Source: JAOUGY01 sp963785075 (lineage in GTDB: Bacteria; Actinomycetota; Acidimicrobiia; Spongiisociales; ZC4RG35). From it: a stretch of DNA of 64,000 nt. The stretch lies in contig CAWATW010000006.1 in NCBI GenBank assembly GCA_963785075.1, positions 372,001 to 436,000 on the forward strand, given 5' to 3'. Shown one piece after another: positions 51,169-60,193 of this stretch. Within the stretch, counting starts at the first letter, position 1, and the number at the start of each line of letters is the position of its first letter. A program made the position numbers and the translations under genes. The notes below the pieces were generated by a model that had not been told where the DNA came from, did no database searches, and worked only from the letters and a program-made list of their open reading frames with translations.

Positions 51169-51636
51169 ATGACCTTGCATCCGGACCTTCGCGAACTCGC
51201 CTTTCTCGCCGGCACATGGTCCGGGCGAGGGCACGGCGAATATCCCACGATCGACGACTTCGACTACCACGAGGAGATCACGATCGCCCAACTCCCGGGC
51301 AAACCGGTGCTCACCTACCACCAGCGAACCCGCCGGGTTGGCACCGACGAGCCTCTCCACAGCGAGTTCGGGTACTTCCGGTGGGCCGGAGCAGGTCGCG
51401 CAGAGCTCGTGCTCGCACAACCAACCGGGATCGCGGAGGTACATGCCGGAAGCATCGATGGCACCCACCTCCACCTGAGGGCTCTGGCGGTCGGTCGGAC
51501 GCCCACGGCGGTCGACGTGGAAGATGTCGAACGTCACATAGAGGTCGACGGCGACACGATGGCCTACCGACTTTCGATGGCCGCCGTTGGTCACCCCCTC
51601 CAGGTACACCTGCGGGCGACGCTCTCACGGACCTGA
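51169..51636 (+). CDS. Nitrobindin-like (FABP/THAP4 heme domain) protein
   Basis: The 155-residue beta-barrel protein has the family start LAFLAGTWSGRGHGEYPTID and the end VHLRATLSR. Nitrobindins bind ferric heme through a C-terminal histidine and isomerise peroxynitrite to nitrate; His144 in VHLRATL is the candidate ligand. Other blocks (LPGKPVLTYHQRT, HSEFGYFRW) are typical. Cytosolic; expressed divergently from the CLC gene. Confidence 0.9.
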   Translation: MTLHPDLRELAFLAGTWSGRGHGEYPTIDDFDYHEEITIAQLPGKPVLTYHQRTRRVGTDEPLHSEFGYFRWAGAGRAELVLAQPTGIAEVHAGSIDGTHLHLRALAVGRTPTAVDVEDVERHIEVDGDTMAYRLSMAAVGHPLQVHLRATLSRT

Positions 51637-51644
51637 GCGCCCGG

Positions 51645-51884
51645 TCAGTCTCGGGCGACGAACGGGCAATGCCGACATCCTGTCTCACAGCAGGAGCCGC
51701 GTTCCCATAGATACGAAGCGGTGAACACGCTCAGCCGGGACACCGGATCGACATAGCTGTCCGAGCCTCTGGACAGCGCCTCGTCGTGACAGGCGAGGAT
51801 TCGCTCGTACGCGGGGAGGGCAGGATCGAGACGCGACCGGGCCGGACGTCTGCGATCGTCGGGAAGGCCGGGCCGCGTCATCAC
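51645..51884 (-). CDS. DUF5522 cysteine-rich protein
   Basis: The 79-residue product ends with the diagnostic SYVDPVSRLSVFTASYLW and GSCCETGCRHCPFVARD blocks of DUF5522. The four closely spaced cysteines could bind metal or an iron-sulfur cluster. Start is GTG 51884 or ATG 51881. Convergent with the nitrobindin gene, eight bases apart. Confidence 0.85.
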   Translation of the reverse strand: MMTRPGLPDDRRRPARSRLDPALPAYERILACHDEALSRGSDSYVDPVSRLSVFTASYLWERGSCCETGCRHCPFVARD

Positions 51885-51929
51885 ACGAACCGTGGCACGC
51901 CTCGAGTCGGGATGCGAGCCAAGCCGGCG

Positions 51930-51935
51930 TATCGT
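51930..51935 (+). promoter_or_regulatory. -10 box of the membrane protein gene (leaderless)
   Basis: TATCGT lies eight bases before ATG 51944. Confidence 0.45.
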
Positions 51936-51943
51936 GGCGCACG

Positions 51944-52771
51944 ATGCGCCGTATGACAGGTCTCCAGCGGACGATCGACCCCCGCCTCCAGTCCAACCGG
52001 TATGTGGTGCTCGTCACCGTGGTCGCCGGAGCCGTTGCCTTTGCGGCGGCCCCTTCCGACGCTCGTATTCGTACTGCCGTCACCGTGGCCGGATCCGCAT
52101 TCCTCGGGTGGGCTCTCGCCCGGGAGATCGACCCCGACCGCTCGATCACCGCAACTCTTGCCGCACCTGCTGCCGGTCTCGTGGCTTGGATCGATGCCTC
52201 GGCCGGCCACCCTGCATCGCTCGGAGCCATCTATCTGGTGATGCTGACCGCACGAATACTCGTGCGCAGTACCGGCCGTGTTCCAACCACGCTGGACCTC
52301 GCCCTCCACCTGGGCGTGGTCGTCTGGCTGGCGTGGGGGTCGATCGCTTGGGTCCCGGCAGTCGGATTGGCGGTGGCATTGGTGCTAGACACCAGACTGC
52401 CCATGCCCGCGCCAACGACCCAACTCTGGTGGGGCGGCGGCATGGGGGTGGCTGCATCCCTCGTGGCCGGACTCACAGGCGATACGCCCTCGTGGGTCGC
52501 GCCTCGCCCGGCGGAATGGGTCCCCATGGCGATCGGAGTCCTCGGAGCCATCTTCGTGATCCGCCCCGAGATCGTGCTGTCGTCTGCGGACACAGGCGAC
52601 TCTCTACTCCACCCACAGCGTCTGCTCGTCGCACGGATCGCAATCGGGATCTCGGCGGTTCTGGTCAGCGTGGTCGGGGGTGCGAACGGGGTATCGGCCA
52701 TCGGCGCCGTCTGGGCCGTGCTGGCGGCGGGCGGACTGGTCAGGATCGTGGGCCCCGACCGGCGGTTGTGA
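51944..52771 (+). CDS. Hypothetical polytopic membrane protein
   Basis: The 275-residue product has about seven or eight hydrophobic segments with short loops, starting with YVVLVTVVAGAVAFAAA and ending with SAIGAVWAVLAAGGLVRIV. Helical-hairpin loops contain Asp and Arg residues (REIDPDRSIT; VIRPEIVLSSADTGDS). No family is recognised. Its 3' end overlaps the convergent GNAT gene by 32 bases. Confidence 0.65.
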   Translation: MRRMTGLQRTIDPRLQSNRYVVLVTVVAGAVAFAAAPSDARIRTAVTVAGSAFLGWALAREIDPDRSITATLAAPAAGLVAWIDASAGHPASLGAIYLVMLTARILVRSTGRVPTTLDLALHLGVVVWLAWGSIAWVPAVGLAVALVLDTRLPMPAPTTQLWWGGGMGVAASLVAGLTGDTPSWVAPRPAEWVPMAIGVLGAIFVIRPEIVLSSADTGDSLLHPQRLLVARIAIGISAVLVSVVGGANGVSAIGAVWAVLAAGGLVRIVGPDRRL

Positions 52772-53243
52772 GGCGTTCGACATCCGCCTCCATCAGAAGG
52801 TGGGGACCGATCCCCACGATGTCGAAGGCGTCGCCCACCGCATGGAAGCCGTGTGCCAGGTAGAAACCCGCTGCGTGGACCCGAGCGGTACACCAGATCG
52901 CAGTTCCGCCGTGGCCGACCACGTGTTCGGCGCACCGCCGGAGAAGCTGTCGCCCGACACCGAGCCCGCGAACCTCCGGCGCAGTCGCCATCGACCGGAG
53001 TCTCCACTCGTCCTTTGCGCCATCGTGGCGGGGCTGAGGGAGGACACCTGCGCAGCCAACGACCTCGCCACTCACAGATGCCGCATACCAACCCGCCAGC
53101 GGGCCGTATTCACCATCGATGACCAGTTCTTCGAACGTCTGATGGGGGCGCAACACCCGCTGCCTCAGTGGCCAGGTCTCCGACGGCGCAACCGCATGGA
53201 TCACCCACGAGGTCGCCGCCGCCTCCCCGCCCGTTTTCTCCAT
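52740..53243 (-). CDS. GNAT-family N-acetyltransferase
   Basis: The 167-residue protein has the acetyl-CoA motif RSMATAPEVRGLGVGRQLLR (R/Q-x-x-G-x-G/A pattern) and the GNAT beta4/alpha4 block TAIWCTARVHAAGFYLAHGF. GAGGAGG lies seven bases before the ATG. The substrate amine is unknown. Confidence 0.88.
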   Translation of the reverse strand: MEKTGGEAAATSWVIHAVAPSETWPLRQRVLRPHQTFEELVIDGEYGPLAGWYAASVSGEVVGCAGVLPQPRHDGAKDEWRLRSMATAPEVRGLGVGRQLLRRCAEHVVGHGGTAIWCTARVHAAGFYLAHGFHAVGDAFDIVGIGPHLLMEADVERLTTAGRGPRS

Positions 53244-53401
53244 GATGGTGCCGCCTCCTCGAGTGCCGGTCGTCGCCGGATGCGCTCATCGCCGAGAAGC
53301 CTCGCATCTCTGTCCGAATCCCGCCATACTGCGGTCGTCGATGCGTGCTGTGTCGACGAAGGGGCTGAACAACCAACCGGGCACCCAGGGAGGCCTCAAC
53401 C

Positions 53402-54163
53402 ATGAGATCCAAAGCCGCGCGGCGGATACTCGCCGCTGTGACTGCTGTACTGGCAGCCGGACTGTTGGCGCTGCCGGCTGGAGCGGCCGTCGTTTCGTTC
53501 TCGTTTGCAGGATCCGACTTCTATCTTCCGCGACCGGCCGAGGCCTCGGATCAGGTCGGTGTCTATCGCCTTGTCACGACCTACGATCTCGCGGCCAACG
53601 GATTCGAAGACCTGATCGGCGAAGAATGCACGTTCAGTGTCTCGGCTGCGAACGGTGAGAGCGTGCATCTCTTGAACTTCGGGGCGATCGTGACCGGCGG
53701 GAGCGAGACCGACGTGTACGACACCGAGTCCGAACCGAACGTCACGCAGACTCGCCTCGAGGACGCAACCCTCGTCCTGGGTTCGACCATCGAGTTGTTC
53801 AACATCATGCTTCCGGATCCCAACGGTCTCGTCGGCACGTCCGTCGACTACACCGTGACGGTGAGCTGCGGCACCGAGGACACGACCACCACAACGGCCG
53901 CCACCACCACGACCACCGAGGGCACAACCACGACGACCGAGGGCACCACCACGACCACCGTGTCGCCGACGACGAGTTCGAGCGTCCTCGGTACCACCAC
54001 CAGCACGTCGGTCGCCGCAACCAGCACCAGCACCGTGCCCCCGGTGTCCGGATCGACGCTGCCCTTTACGGGCCCACCCGTCGAAGCCGCCGGGCTGGCA
54101 ATGGCGGCCGCCGCCCTGCTGATGCTCGGAGGCGGTGTCCTGGTGGCCGGTCGCGATCGCTGA
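53402..54163 (+). CDS. LPXTG-anchored secreted protein, paralogue 1
   Basis: The 253-residue protein has a signal peptide (AAVTAVLAAGLLALPAGAA) and a surface domain of about 120 residues with SDFYLPRPAEASDQVGVYRL and ANGFEDLIGEECTFSVSAAN. A Thr-rich stalk (TTTTTEG repeats) leads to a sorting signal: LPFTG, a hydrophobic helix and the basic tail AGRDR. A sortase would link it to peptidoglycan. GGGAGG precedes the ATG. No sortase is in the window. Function of the domain is unknown; the next gene is a paralogue. Confidence 0.85.
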   Translation: MRSKAARRILAAVTAVLAAGLLALPAGAAVVSFSFAGSDFYLPRPAEASDQVGVYRLVTTYDLAANGFEDLIGEECTFSVSAANGESVHLLNFGAIVTGGSETDVYDTESEPNVTQTRLEDATLVLGSTIELFNIMLPDPNGLVGTSVDYTVTVSCGTEDTTTTTAATTTTTEGTTTTTEGTTTTTVSPTTSSSVLGTTTSTSVAATSTSTVPPVSGSTLPFTGPPVEAAGLAMAAAALLMLGGGVLVAGRDR

Positions 54164-54269
54164 GTACGAAAACCCAGTCTTGTGGCGGCTGGCCGACGGT
54201 GCCCAGTGCTAGCCTCCCTGATCAGCTCAAGTGCCGCCATGGGTGGTGGCGACCCGGAAGAGGTGTTCG

Positions 54270-55025
54270 ATGTTCACGCAATCCGCTCGACGTGCCTTCG
54301 CAGTGGCGGTGGCCGCTGCCATGACCCTGCTGATGTCATTGCCCGCCTTTGCGGCACCGGTCACCCTGTTCACCACATCGGACTTCTACATTCCCCGGCC
54401 CGCCGACGCGTCGGATCAGGTGGGTGTTCGGCGGCTGCTCGATTCCTTCGATCTCGCTGCCAACGGTTTCGAAGACCTCATCGGCGACGAATGCCTCTTC
54501 ACGGTGTCGGCGGCCAACGGCGACAGCGTCCACCTGAACAACTTCGCAGTGATCACCACCGGTACGAATGAAACCGATGTCTACGGCACCGAATCCCTGC
54601 CCAACGTGGAAACCACCACTCTCGAGGATGCAACGCACGTACTCGGTCCCACTATCGAGTTCTACAACGTGATGCTCCCCGACGCCGACGGCCTGATCGG
54701 GACGTCCGTGGACTTCGTTGTGACCGTCGACTGCGAGTTCGACGAGGAGACCACCACGACCACCGAGGGCACGACCACCACCACCGAGGGCACGACCACC
54801 ACCACCGAGGGCTCGAGCACCACGACGGAAAGCTCGACCACCACCACGACCATTCCCACGACCAGTTCGAGCGTGTTGGGAACGACGACGACCACGATCC
54901 CGCCCGTCTCGGGCTCTACCCTCCCGTTCACCGGCCCGCCGGTGGAGGCCGCAGGACTGGCGATGGCGGCCGCCGCACTCCTCATGCTCGGATCCGGCGT
55001 GCTGATTGCGGCGCGACAGCGCTGA
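54270..55025 (+). CDS. LPXTG-anchored secreted protein, paralogue 2
   Basis: The 251-residue protein repeats the layout of its neighbour: signal peptide (VAVAAAMTLLMSLPAFAAP), the same surface domain (SDFYIPRPADASDQVGVRRL, ANGFEDLIGDECLFTVSAAN), a longer TTTTTEG stalk, LPFTG, helix and basic tail (AARQR). ATG 54270 with GGAAGAGG upstream is preferred to 54231. The C-terminal sorting signals of the two are almost identical, consistent with tandem duplication. Confidence 0.85.
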   Translation: MFTQSARRAFAVAVAAAMTLLMSLPAFAAPVTLFTTSDFYIPRPADASDQVGVRRLLDSFDLAANGFEDLIGDECLFTVSAANGDSVHLNNFAVITTGTNETDVYGTESLPNVETTTLEDATHVLGPTIEFYNVMLPDADGLIGTSVDFVVTVDCEFDEETTTTTEGTTTTTEGTTTTTEGSSTTTESSTTTTTIPTTSSSVLGTTTTTIPPVSGSTLPFTGPPVEAAGLAMAAAALLMLGSGVLIAARQR

Positions 55026-55057
55026 TACCGTCGCCCTGGCCTGAGGGACAGGGTGGG

Positions 55058-56530
55058 ATGAATCTGTTCGGCGAGCTCACGAGACCGTATCGCGCGCACC
55101 CGGCCAAAGTGGTGATCGACGTACCTGACGGCGATGCCTGGACGTTCGCCCGCCTGGACGACCTGATCGGGCGTATGGCCTCGGTGCTCCAGGCGCGGGG
55201 AGTGGCCACAGGGGATCGGGTGGTCGCCCAAGTCCACAAGTCGCCCGAAGGGTTGGCGCTGTACCTCGCCTGTTTGAGGTCGGGTGCCGTGTTCGTGCCA
55301 CTGAACACTGCCTACACCGACCGCGAAGTCAGGGGCTTCCTGGAGGATGCCGATCCGGCGGTGATCGTCCTCGACCCGGCCCGACATGTGGATTCCGACC
55401 CGAAGGTCCTCACCCTCGGCGGGGCCGGATCAGGCAGTCTTCTCGATCTGGCCGCGACGGCCGAATCGAGTGAGGCCGTGGACCGATCTCCCGACGACCC
55501 GGCCGCCATGCTGTACACATCGGGAACGACCGGGCGCTCGAAGGGCGCCGTGTTGACCCATCAGAACCTCTTCTCCAACGCACAGATGCTGGTGGACACC
55601 TGGCGCTTCACCTCCGATGACGTTCTCCTGCACATGCTTCCGGTCTTCCACGTGCACGGGCTCTTCGTGGCAGTGCATTGTGCGATGCTCAGTGGGGCGA
55701 GCATGTTGTTTCACCCGACCTTTGACATCGGGACGGTGATCGATGCTCTCCCCCACTGCACGGTCATGATGGGGGTTCCCACCCACTACACCCGGCTGCT
55801 CGCAGACGATCGCTTCGACCGGGATCGCTGCCGCGGGGTTCGGCTGTTCACGTCGGGATCCGCGCCGCTCACCGCTCAGACCCATGCCGCCGTATTCGAG
55901 CGAACCGGTCACGCCATCATCGAGCGATACGGGATGACCGAAGCCGGGATGATCACCTCGAATCCCTACGACGGACCCAGAGAGGCCGGCACCGTCGGCT
56001 TTCCCCTTCCCGGGGTCGAGATCAGGATCGTCGGTGATCGAGGCGAGCCCCGGCCCCCGGGCACACCGGGTGTCGTCGAGACCAGGGGGCCTCACGTCTT
56101 CGCCGAATACCGGGGCATGCCCGACAAGACCGCCGAGGCCAAATCCTCCGACGGCTGGCTTCGAACCGGCGACATCGGGTCTGTCGACGAAGAGGGCCGC
56201 CTGAGTCTGATCGGGCGTCAATCGGACATGATCATCAGCGGCGGATTGAACGTGTACCCGCGTGACATCGAGATCGTGCTCGATCGCGTTCCGGGCGTTG
56301 CCGAGTCGGCAGTGGTGGGGTTGCCGCATCCAGATCTCGGTGAGGCAGTGGTGGCCTTCGTCGTTGCTTCCGGCGAGTTTGACGACGCGGCCGCCGCAGA
56401 GGCGCTGTCGGACATCGCCCGCTTCAAGCATCCCAGGCAGTACGTGTTGGTCGACGAGCTCCCTCGGAACGCCATGGGGAAGGTCCAGAAGGCACAGCTG
56501 CGCACGGAGCACGCGGCGCTGTTCGAGTGA
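55058..56530 (+). CDS. Acyl-CoA synthetase, malonyl-CoA synthetase (MatB)-like
   Basis: The 490-residue ANL-family enzyme has the AMP-binding motif MLYTSGTTGRSKGAVLTH, LPVFHVHGLFVAVH, ERYGMTEAGMITSNPYDG, and the C-terminal hinge and lysine (DEEGRLSLIGRQSDMIISGG; NAMGKVQKAQL). The short size and the HVHGLFVAVH and GMTEAGMITSNPY blocks are those of MatB-type malonyl-CoA ligases. It would make malonyl- or methylmalonyl-CoA from the free acid. ACAGGGTGGG precedes the ATG. Confidence 0.85.
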   Translation: MNLFGELTRPYRAHPAKVVIDVPDGDAWTFARLDDLIGRMASVLQARGVATGDRVVAQVHKSPEGLALYLACLRSGAVFVPLNTAYTDREVRGFLEDADPAVIVLDPARHVDSDPKVLTLGGAGSGSLLDLAATAESSEAVDRSPDDPAAMLYTSGTTGRSKGAVLTHQNLFSNAQMLVDTWRFTSDDVLLHMLPVFHVHGLFVAVHCAMLSGASMLFHPTFDIGTVIDALPHCTVMMGVPTHYTRLLADDRFDRDRCRGVRLFTSGSAPLTAQTHAAVFERTGHAIIERYGMTEAGMITSNPYDGPREAGTVGFPLPGVEIRIVGDRGEPRPPGTPGVVETRGPHVFAEYRGMPDKTAEAKSSDGWLRTGDIGSVDEEGRLSLIGRQSDMIISGGLNVYPRDIEIVLDRVPGVAESAVVGLPHPDLGEAVVAFVVASGEFDDAAAAEALSDIARFKHPRQYVLVDELPRNAMGKVQKAQLRTEHAALFE

Positions 56531-56571
56531 TGCGGCTCACCGAAGCACTAGACATCCCACGGTTCGAAGTG

Positions 56572-57120
56572 TCAAGCGGCGGTGATCGGCGACGTTGCGG
56601 CGTAGTTCTTGCGAGACTTGGCGTCTGTGTAGCGGTTCGGGTCGTCCCCGAACTCGCCCAGCGCCCGGGCGCCGAGAATCGTCCCGAGTCCTGGCAGGGA
56701 ACGGATGATCTTGGCGTCCGGGTGCTGTTCAAAACGGTCGGCCAGGACGGTTTCGAGCCGTTCGATCCGAGCGACGATCGACGTGGTGACTGCCAGGGCG
56801 TCACCCGACGCCACGTCGTCGAACGCTTCGAGAGCGGGCGGGGTAGAACTCCCGCAGCGTCGAAGGGACTTGTTGGTGTTCCGCTGCCGGCTCCAGATCA
56901 GGTTCTGATGGGCACGGGCCAGCACTTTGACCGCTTCGGCCAGCTCAGAGTCTCCGGCGATCGGCCGATGATTGTGACCATCCAACCGGGCGATATCAGA
57001 TGGCACCCGGGCATCACCGGCATCGGACTTGGCACCCGACGTCGACAACCGTTGCCGATACCGTGACGTGGCGATCGGGTTCACCGCGATCACCTGATAG
57101 CCAGGAGCGACCAGCAGCCC
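56572..57120 (-). pseudogene. IS110-family transposase remnant
   Basis: The frame contains IS110 hallmarks (RYRQRLSTSGAKSDAGDA, LARAHQNLIWSRQRNTNKSL, IIRSLPGLGTILGARALGEF and DDPNRYTDAKSRKNYAA). It lacks the N-terminal DEDD catalytic part and the C-terminal Ser-containing domain, and its middle is shortened. It stops directly after the SLPGLG block. No terminal repeats were seen. It is a decayed fragment lying between matB and the AI-2E gene. Confidence 0.88.
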
Positions 57121-57300
57121 GCTAATGGTTCAGTGCTCACTCAGAAAAGGGCACGCCATCCCACCAGCCGTCGGAGTCGACCCCACCGACCGGCCGGTGC
57201 ACGATCTAGTACTAGAGCTCAAAAGCTCGGCCTCGCACAGTGCTCACCCGCCGGTGGCTCAGCAGTCATCCTCGCCGACGCGAGAACGATCCGCCCCCAT

Positions 57301-57306
57301 TAGCCT
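57301..57306 (+). promoter_or_regulatory. -10 box of the AI-2E transporter gene (leaderless)
   Basis: TAGCCT lies seven bases before ATG 57314. Confidence 0.5.
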
Positions 57307-57313
57307 CTCGGCG

Positions 57314-58477
57314 ATGAACCAAGACGATCGGGTACCGAAGTGGTTGCGTCACCTGGCCTCGCTGTCGTGGCGGTACCTGCTCGTGCTCGGCGCGATCTAT
57401 GTGACCTTTTTCGCTCTCGGCATCGTCAAGGTGGTGGCGATTCCAGTCGTGCTGGCTCTGTTCCCGGCGTCGGTGTTCTCGCCCCTGGTGGTGGCACTCA
57501 AACGGCGGGGTTGGTCTCCGCTCCTGGCCACGTGGGGCACGATCCTGGGCGTCCTACCGATCCTTGCGATCATCGTCGCGATCGCGGTTCCGTCGATCGC
57601 GGGTAGTACACAGCAACTCGGCGACGACCTCGAGGCCGCCACCGATTCGGTGACCGAATGGTTGTCGACGGGTCCGCTGCAGCTCTCTGACACCGAGATC
57701 CAGGGGTATATCGACTCTGCGATCGCTTCGATCCGCGAGAACGCATCCGGGATCACGACCGGTGTGCTGGGGGGCGCCACGGTGGCCATCGAGCTGATAA
57801 CCGGAGCCGTGCTCATGATCCTGGCGCTCTTCTTCTTTCTGAAGGACGGTGACCGCGCAGTCGCGGGGGTGCTGGCCCGATCTCGAAATCAAGACCGCAC
57901 GAGCAAGGCCATGGACGCGGCGTGGCGAACCTTGTCGTCCTATGTCCGGGGGCTCGTCGTGGTTGGCGCAGTCGACGCCACTTTCATCGGTATCGGCCTC
58001 GCCATCGTCGGCACGCCCTTGATAGCGGTCTTGATGCTCCTGGTGTTCGTGGGCGCCTTCTTCCCGGTCGTGGGTGCCTTCGTGTCCGGACTGGTGGCGG
58101 TGGCGGTCACCCTGGTCAACGGTGGCATCGGCAGTGCCCTCATCGTTCTCGCCGTGGTGATCGGGGTGCAACAGTTCGAAGGACACGTGCTGTATCCGAT
58201 CGTGTTCAGGCGAGCCCTGTCACTGCATCCTCTCGTGATCCTTCTTGCGCTCAGCGTGGGAGGCGTTGCGTTCGGCATCGTTGGTGCGTTCCTTGCCGTG
58301 CCCCTGGCTGCGGTCGCGGTGTCGGTTCACCAGGCGGTGTCCGAGGAGCCGGACTCGACCTACGTTGCGCTGCTCACCAGCCGGCCGTACGAGGCCGAGG
58401 AGCCGGCCATCGTGGACGTCTTCGACCCGGCCCATGAAGAGACCGAGGAGACCGGCGACCTCGAGGATTCAGTCTGA
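57314..58477 (+). CDS. AI-2E family transporter
   Basis: The 387-residue protein has about seven or eight membrane segments in the UPF0118/AI-2E order: an N-terminal pair, a periplasmic loop (STQQLGDDLEAATDSVTEWL), then VGTPLIAVLMLLVFVGAFFP, VIGVQQFEGHVLYPIVFRRA and LHPLVILLALSVGGVAFGIV, the conserved C-terminal set. The acidic C-terminus is cytosolic. Cargo is uncertain (AI-2 export or sodium/proton exchange have been reported for relatives). The ATG with TAGCCT upstream is preferred over the longer frame. Confidence 0.88.
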   Translation: MNQDDRVPKWLRHLASLSWRYLLVLGAIYVTFFALGIVKVVAIPVVLALFPASVFSPLVVALKRRGWSPLLATWGTILGVLPILAIIVAIAVPSIAGSTQQLGDDLEAATDSVTEWLSTGPLQLSDTEIQGYIDSAIASIRENASGITTGVLGGATVAIELITGAVLMILALFFFLKDGDRAVAGVLARSRNQDRTSKAMDAAWRTLSSYVRGLVVVGAVDATFIGIGLAIVGTPLIAVLMLLVFVGAFFPVVGAFVSGLVAVAVTLVNGGIGSALIVLAVVIGVQQFEGHVLYPIVFRRALSLHPLVILLALSVGGVAFGIVGAFLAVPLAAVAVSVHQAVSEEPDSTYVALLTSRPYEAEEPAIVDVFDPAHEETEETGDLEDSV

Positions 58478-60178
58478 GAGCGCCCGACGGAGAAACGCCG
58501 CCATCTGACCCCTCGTCACCGGATCGTCCGGGCAGAACGAATCGTTGACCGGCGGATCACAGCCCCGAGTGATCCCGGCAGCAGCCAGAGCCGAGATATC
58601 CGCAGCGAACACCGAATCCGCAGTGTCGTCGAACCCAACCGACCCCTCCGCCAGACCCAAGCCGCGAACCAAGAACGCCGCCATCTGACCCCGTGTGACC
58701 ACATCGTCGGGGCAGAACAAGTCGTTGACCGGCGGATCACAACCCCGAGTGATCCCGGCAGCAGCCAGAGCCGAGATATCCGCAGCGAACACCGAATCCG
58801 CAGTGTCGTCGAACCCAACCGACCCCTCCGCCAGATCCAAGCCGCGAACCAAGAACGCCGCCATCTGACCCCTCGTCACCTCCCCATCTGGGCAGAACAG
58901 ATCTCCAAACGGTGGATTGCAGCCCGACGTGATGCCCGAAGCGGCCAGCCACATCGCGTCGTCCTCGAACTCCGAGCCGAGCACATCGATCATGAGGTCC
59001 GGCGCGGGAAGCACCTCCACCGCACGCGCTGCCACGACGAGGTCGAGGAGGTCGCGCCGGCGGGCGGCGGCATCGGGGCAGAAGGACCGCTCGTCACACT
59101 CCGCGATGATCCCGAGGTGGTCGAGGCGGCGGATGTCTGCGGCGTTGAACGAGCCTGCGAGATCGTCGAATGTCGTGCCGGCAGGATCGACGCCGCCGAG
59201 AGAGAGCGCATCCACAACTACGGACGCCAGCTCGCCTCGTGTGAGATAGCCGAAGGGACAGAACGTGGTCGGACCACAGCCGGCTGTCAGGCCGCGCTCA
59301 CCCAGCAGGTCGATGTCGCGTTCGTACGACAGACCGGCATCGTCTTCGTACACGTCCGTGCCTGCTGTCTGGTCGCTGAGGCCCAACGCCCGGACCAGTA
59401 GATGAGCAGCAGGACCTCGAGCCAATGGGTAGTCGGGGCAGGACACGGCGTCGTCGAACGATCCCAAGGGCATCCCGAGCGTGCTGCGTCCGCACACCAC
59501 CACGTCGACGCCGACGTAGGTCCACTCCCACGGCTCCGGTTTCGGTCCCTGCGATGCCGCCCCGTCCGGGTAGCTCGGAATGAAGCCATTCCGCTTTGCG
59601 GCCTCGGCATTGTCGGCCGACAACCAGCGAAACGCCGCGGAGGTCCCAAAGCTCGTGAACGCAGAGCCGGGCGCTGCGACGTCCACCGCATATCCCGTGT
59701 GGTGCTTCGAGAAGCCGGGCGGTGCCGCCGTTCGCAGCCGGGTTTCGATGGCGCTGTCGCTCGTCCCACGGAGCTTCCCGACGAAGATCCCAACCTGATC
59801 GGCGTGGCTGCGGTATCCCGAGACCAGCGAGATCGAGTGGCCATGCGCTCTGGCGTCGTCCTGCAGGAGTTCCCAAGCCGACACAACACCGGGTTGGACG
59901 GGAATTCCGTCCGCCGACCACAGCCCGCCCGAGGGCAGCGGGCGGCGTTCGTAGCCTCGGGCTTCTGCGAGCTCACGGATGCGCTCGTCCACAGCATCTG
60001 ATCCAGTGATCGCTGGTGCCGGACCGACCGCATCCAGACCATCGAGCGGCGCCGTCAGGAAGAGGAGGTTGAACTCATCGGGGTCGTAATCAGGCAGATC
60101 CCCGGCGTGCGCGACTGCAGGCAACGCCACGAGCACGAGAAGGGAGATTGCGAGGACCGAGCGCCGGTGACTGGCCAC
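58469..60178 (-). CDS. Secreted M15-type D-Ala-D-Ala carboxypeptidase with SLH-like repeats
   Basis: The 569-residue protein has a signal peptide (AISLLVLVALPAVAHA) and an M15B/VanY domain at about 60-240, with the zinc site SKHHTGYAVDVAAP (HxxGxAvD) and EPWEWTYVG, where the last histidine of E-x-W-H-W is replaced by Glu. SISLVSGYRSHADQVGIF is the conserved Arg motif. Then follow about five SLH-like modules with cysteine pairs (GCNPPFGDLFCPDGEVTRG type). The last two are 60-residue repeats encoded by near-identical 180-bp DNA. It probably trims peptidoglycan at the cell surface, unless the altered zinc ligand disables it. Confidence 0.82.
   Translation of the reverse strand: MASHRRSVLAISLLVLVALPAVAHAGDLPDYDPDEFNLLFLTAPLDGLDAVGPAPAITGSDAVDERIRELAEARGYERRPLPSGGLWSADGIPVQPGVVSAWELLQDDARAHGHSISLVSGYRSHADQVGIFVGKLRGTSDSAIETRLRTAAPPGFSKHHTGYAVDVAAPGSAFTSFGTSAAFRWLSADNAEAAKRNGFIPSYPDGAASQGPKPEPWEWTYVGVDVVVCGRSTLGMPLGSFDDAVSCPDYPLARGPAAHLLVRALGLSDQTAGTDVYEDDAGLSYERDIDLLGERGLTAGCGPTTFCPFGYLTRGELASVVVDALSLGGVDPAGTTFDDLAGSFNAADIRRLDHLGIIAECDERSFCPDAAARRRDLLDLVVAARAVEVLPAPDLMIDVLGSEFEDDAMWLAASGITSGCNPPFGDLFCPDGEVTRGQMAAFLVRGLDLAEGSVGFDDTADSVFAADISALAAAGITRGCDPPVNDLFCPDDVVTRGQMAAFLVRGLGLAEGSVGFDDTADSVFAADISALAAAGITRGCDPPVNDSFCPDDPVTRGQMAAFLRRALSD
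58496..58855 (-). repeat. Two 180-bp tandem coding repeats
   Basis: Copies at 58496-58675 and 58676-58855 share a stretch of more than 100 nearly identical bases and encode two SLH-like modules; a more diverged module follows from 58856. Confidence 0.93.
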
Positions 60179-60193
60179 TGACGGCGAGGATAC

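Noticed and set aside
53881..54020. Repeat array of ACC/ACG triplets as a noncoding repeat
   Set aside because: It is in frame inside the LPXTG protein and encodes the Thr-rich stalk.
56530..57313. Complete insertion sequence around the IS110 remnant
   Set aside because: No intact transposase and no boundaries could be found; only a decayed fragment remains.
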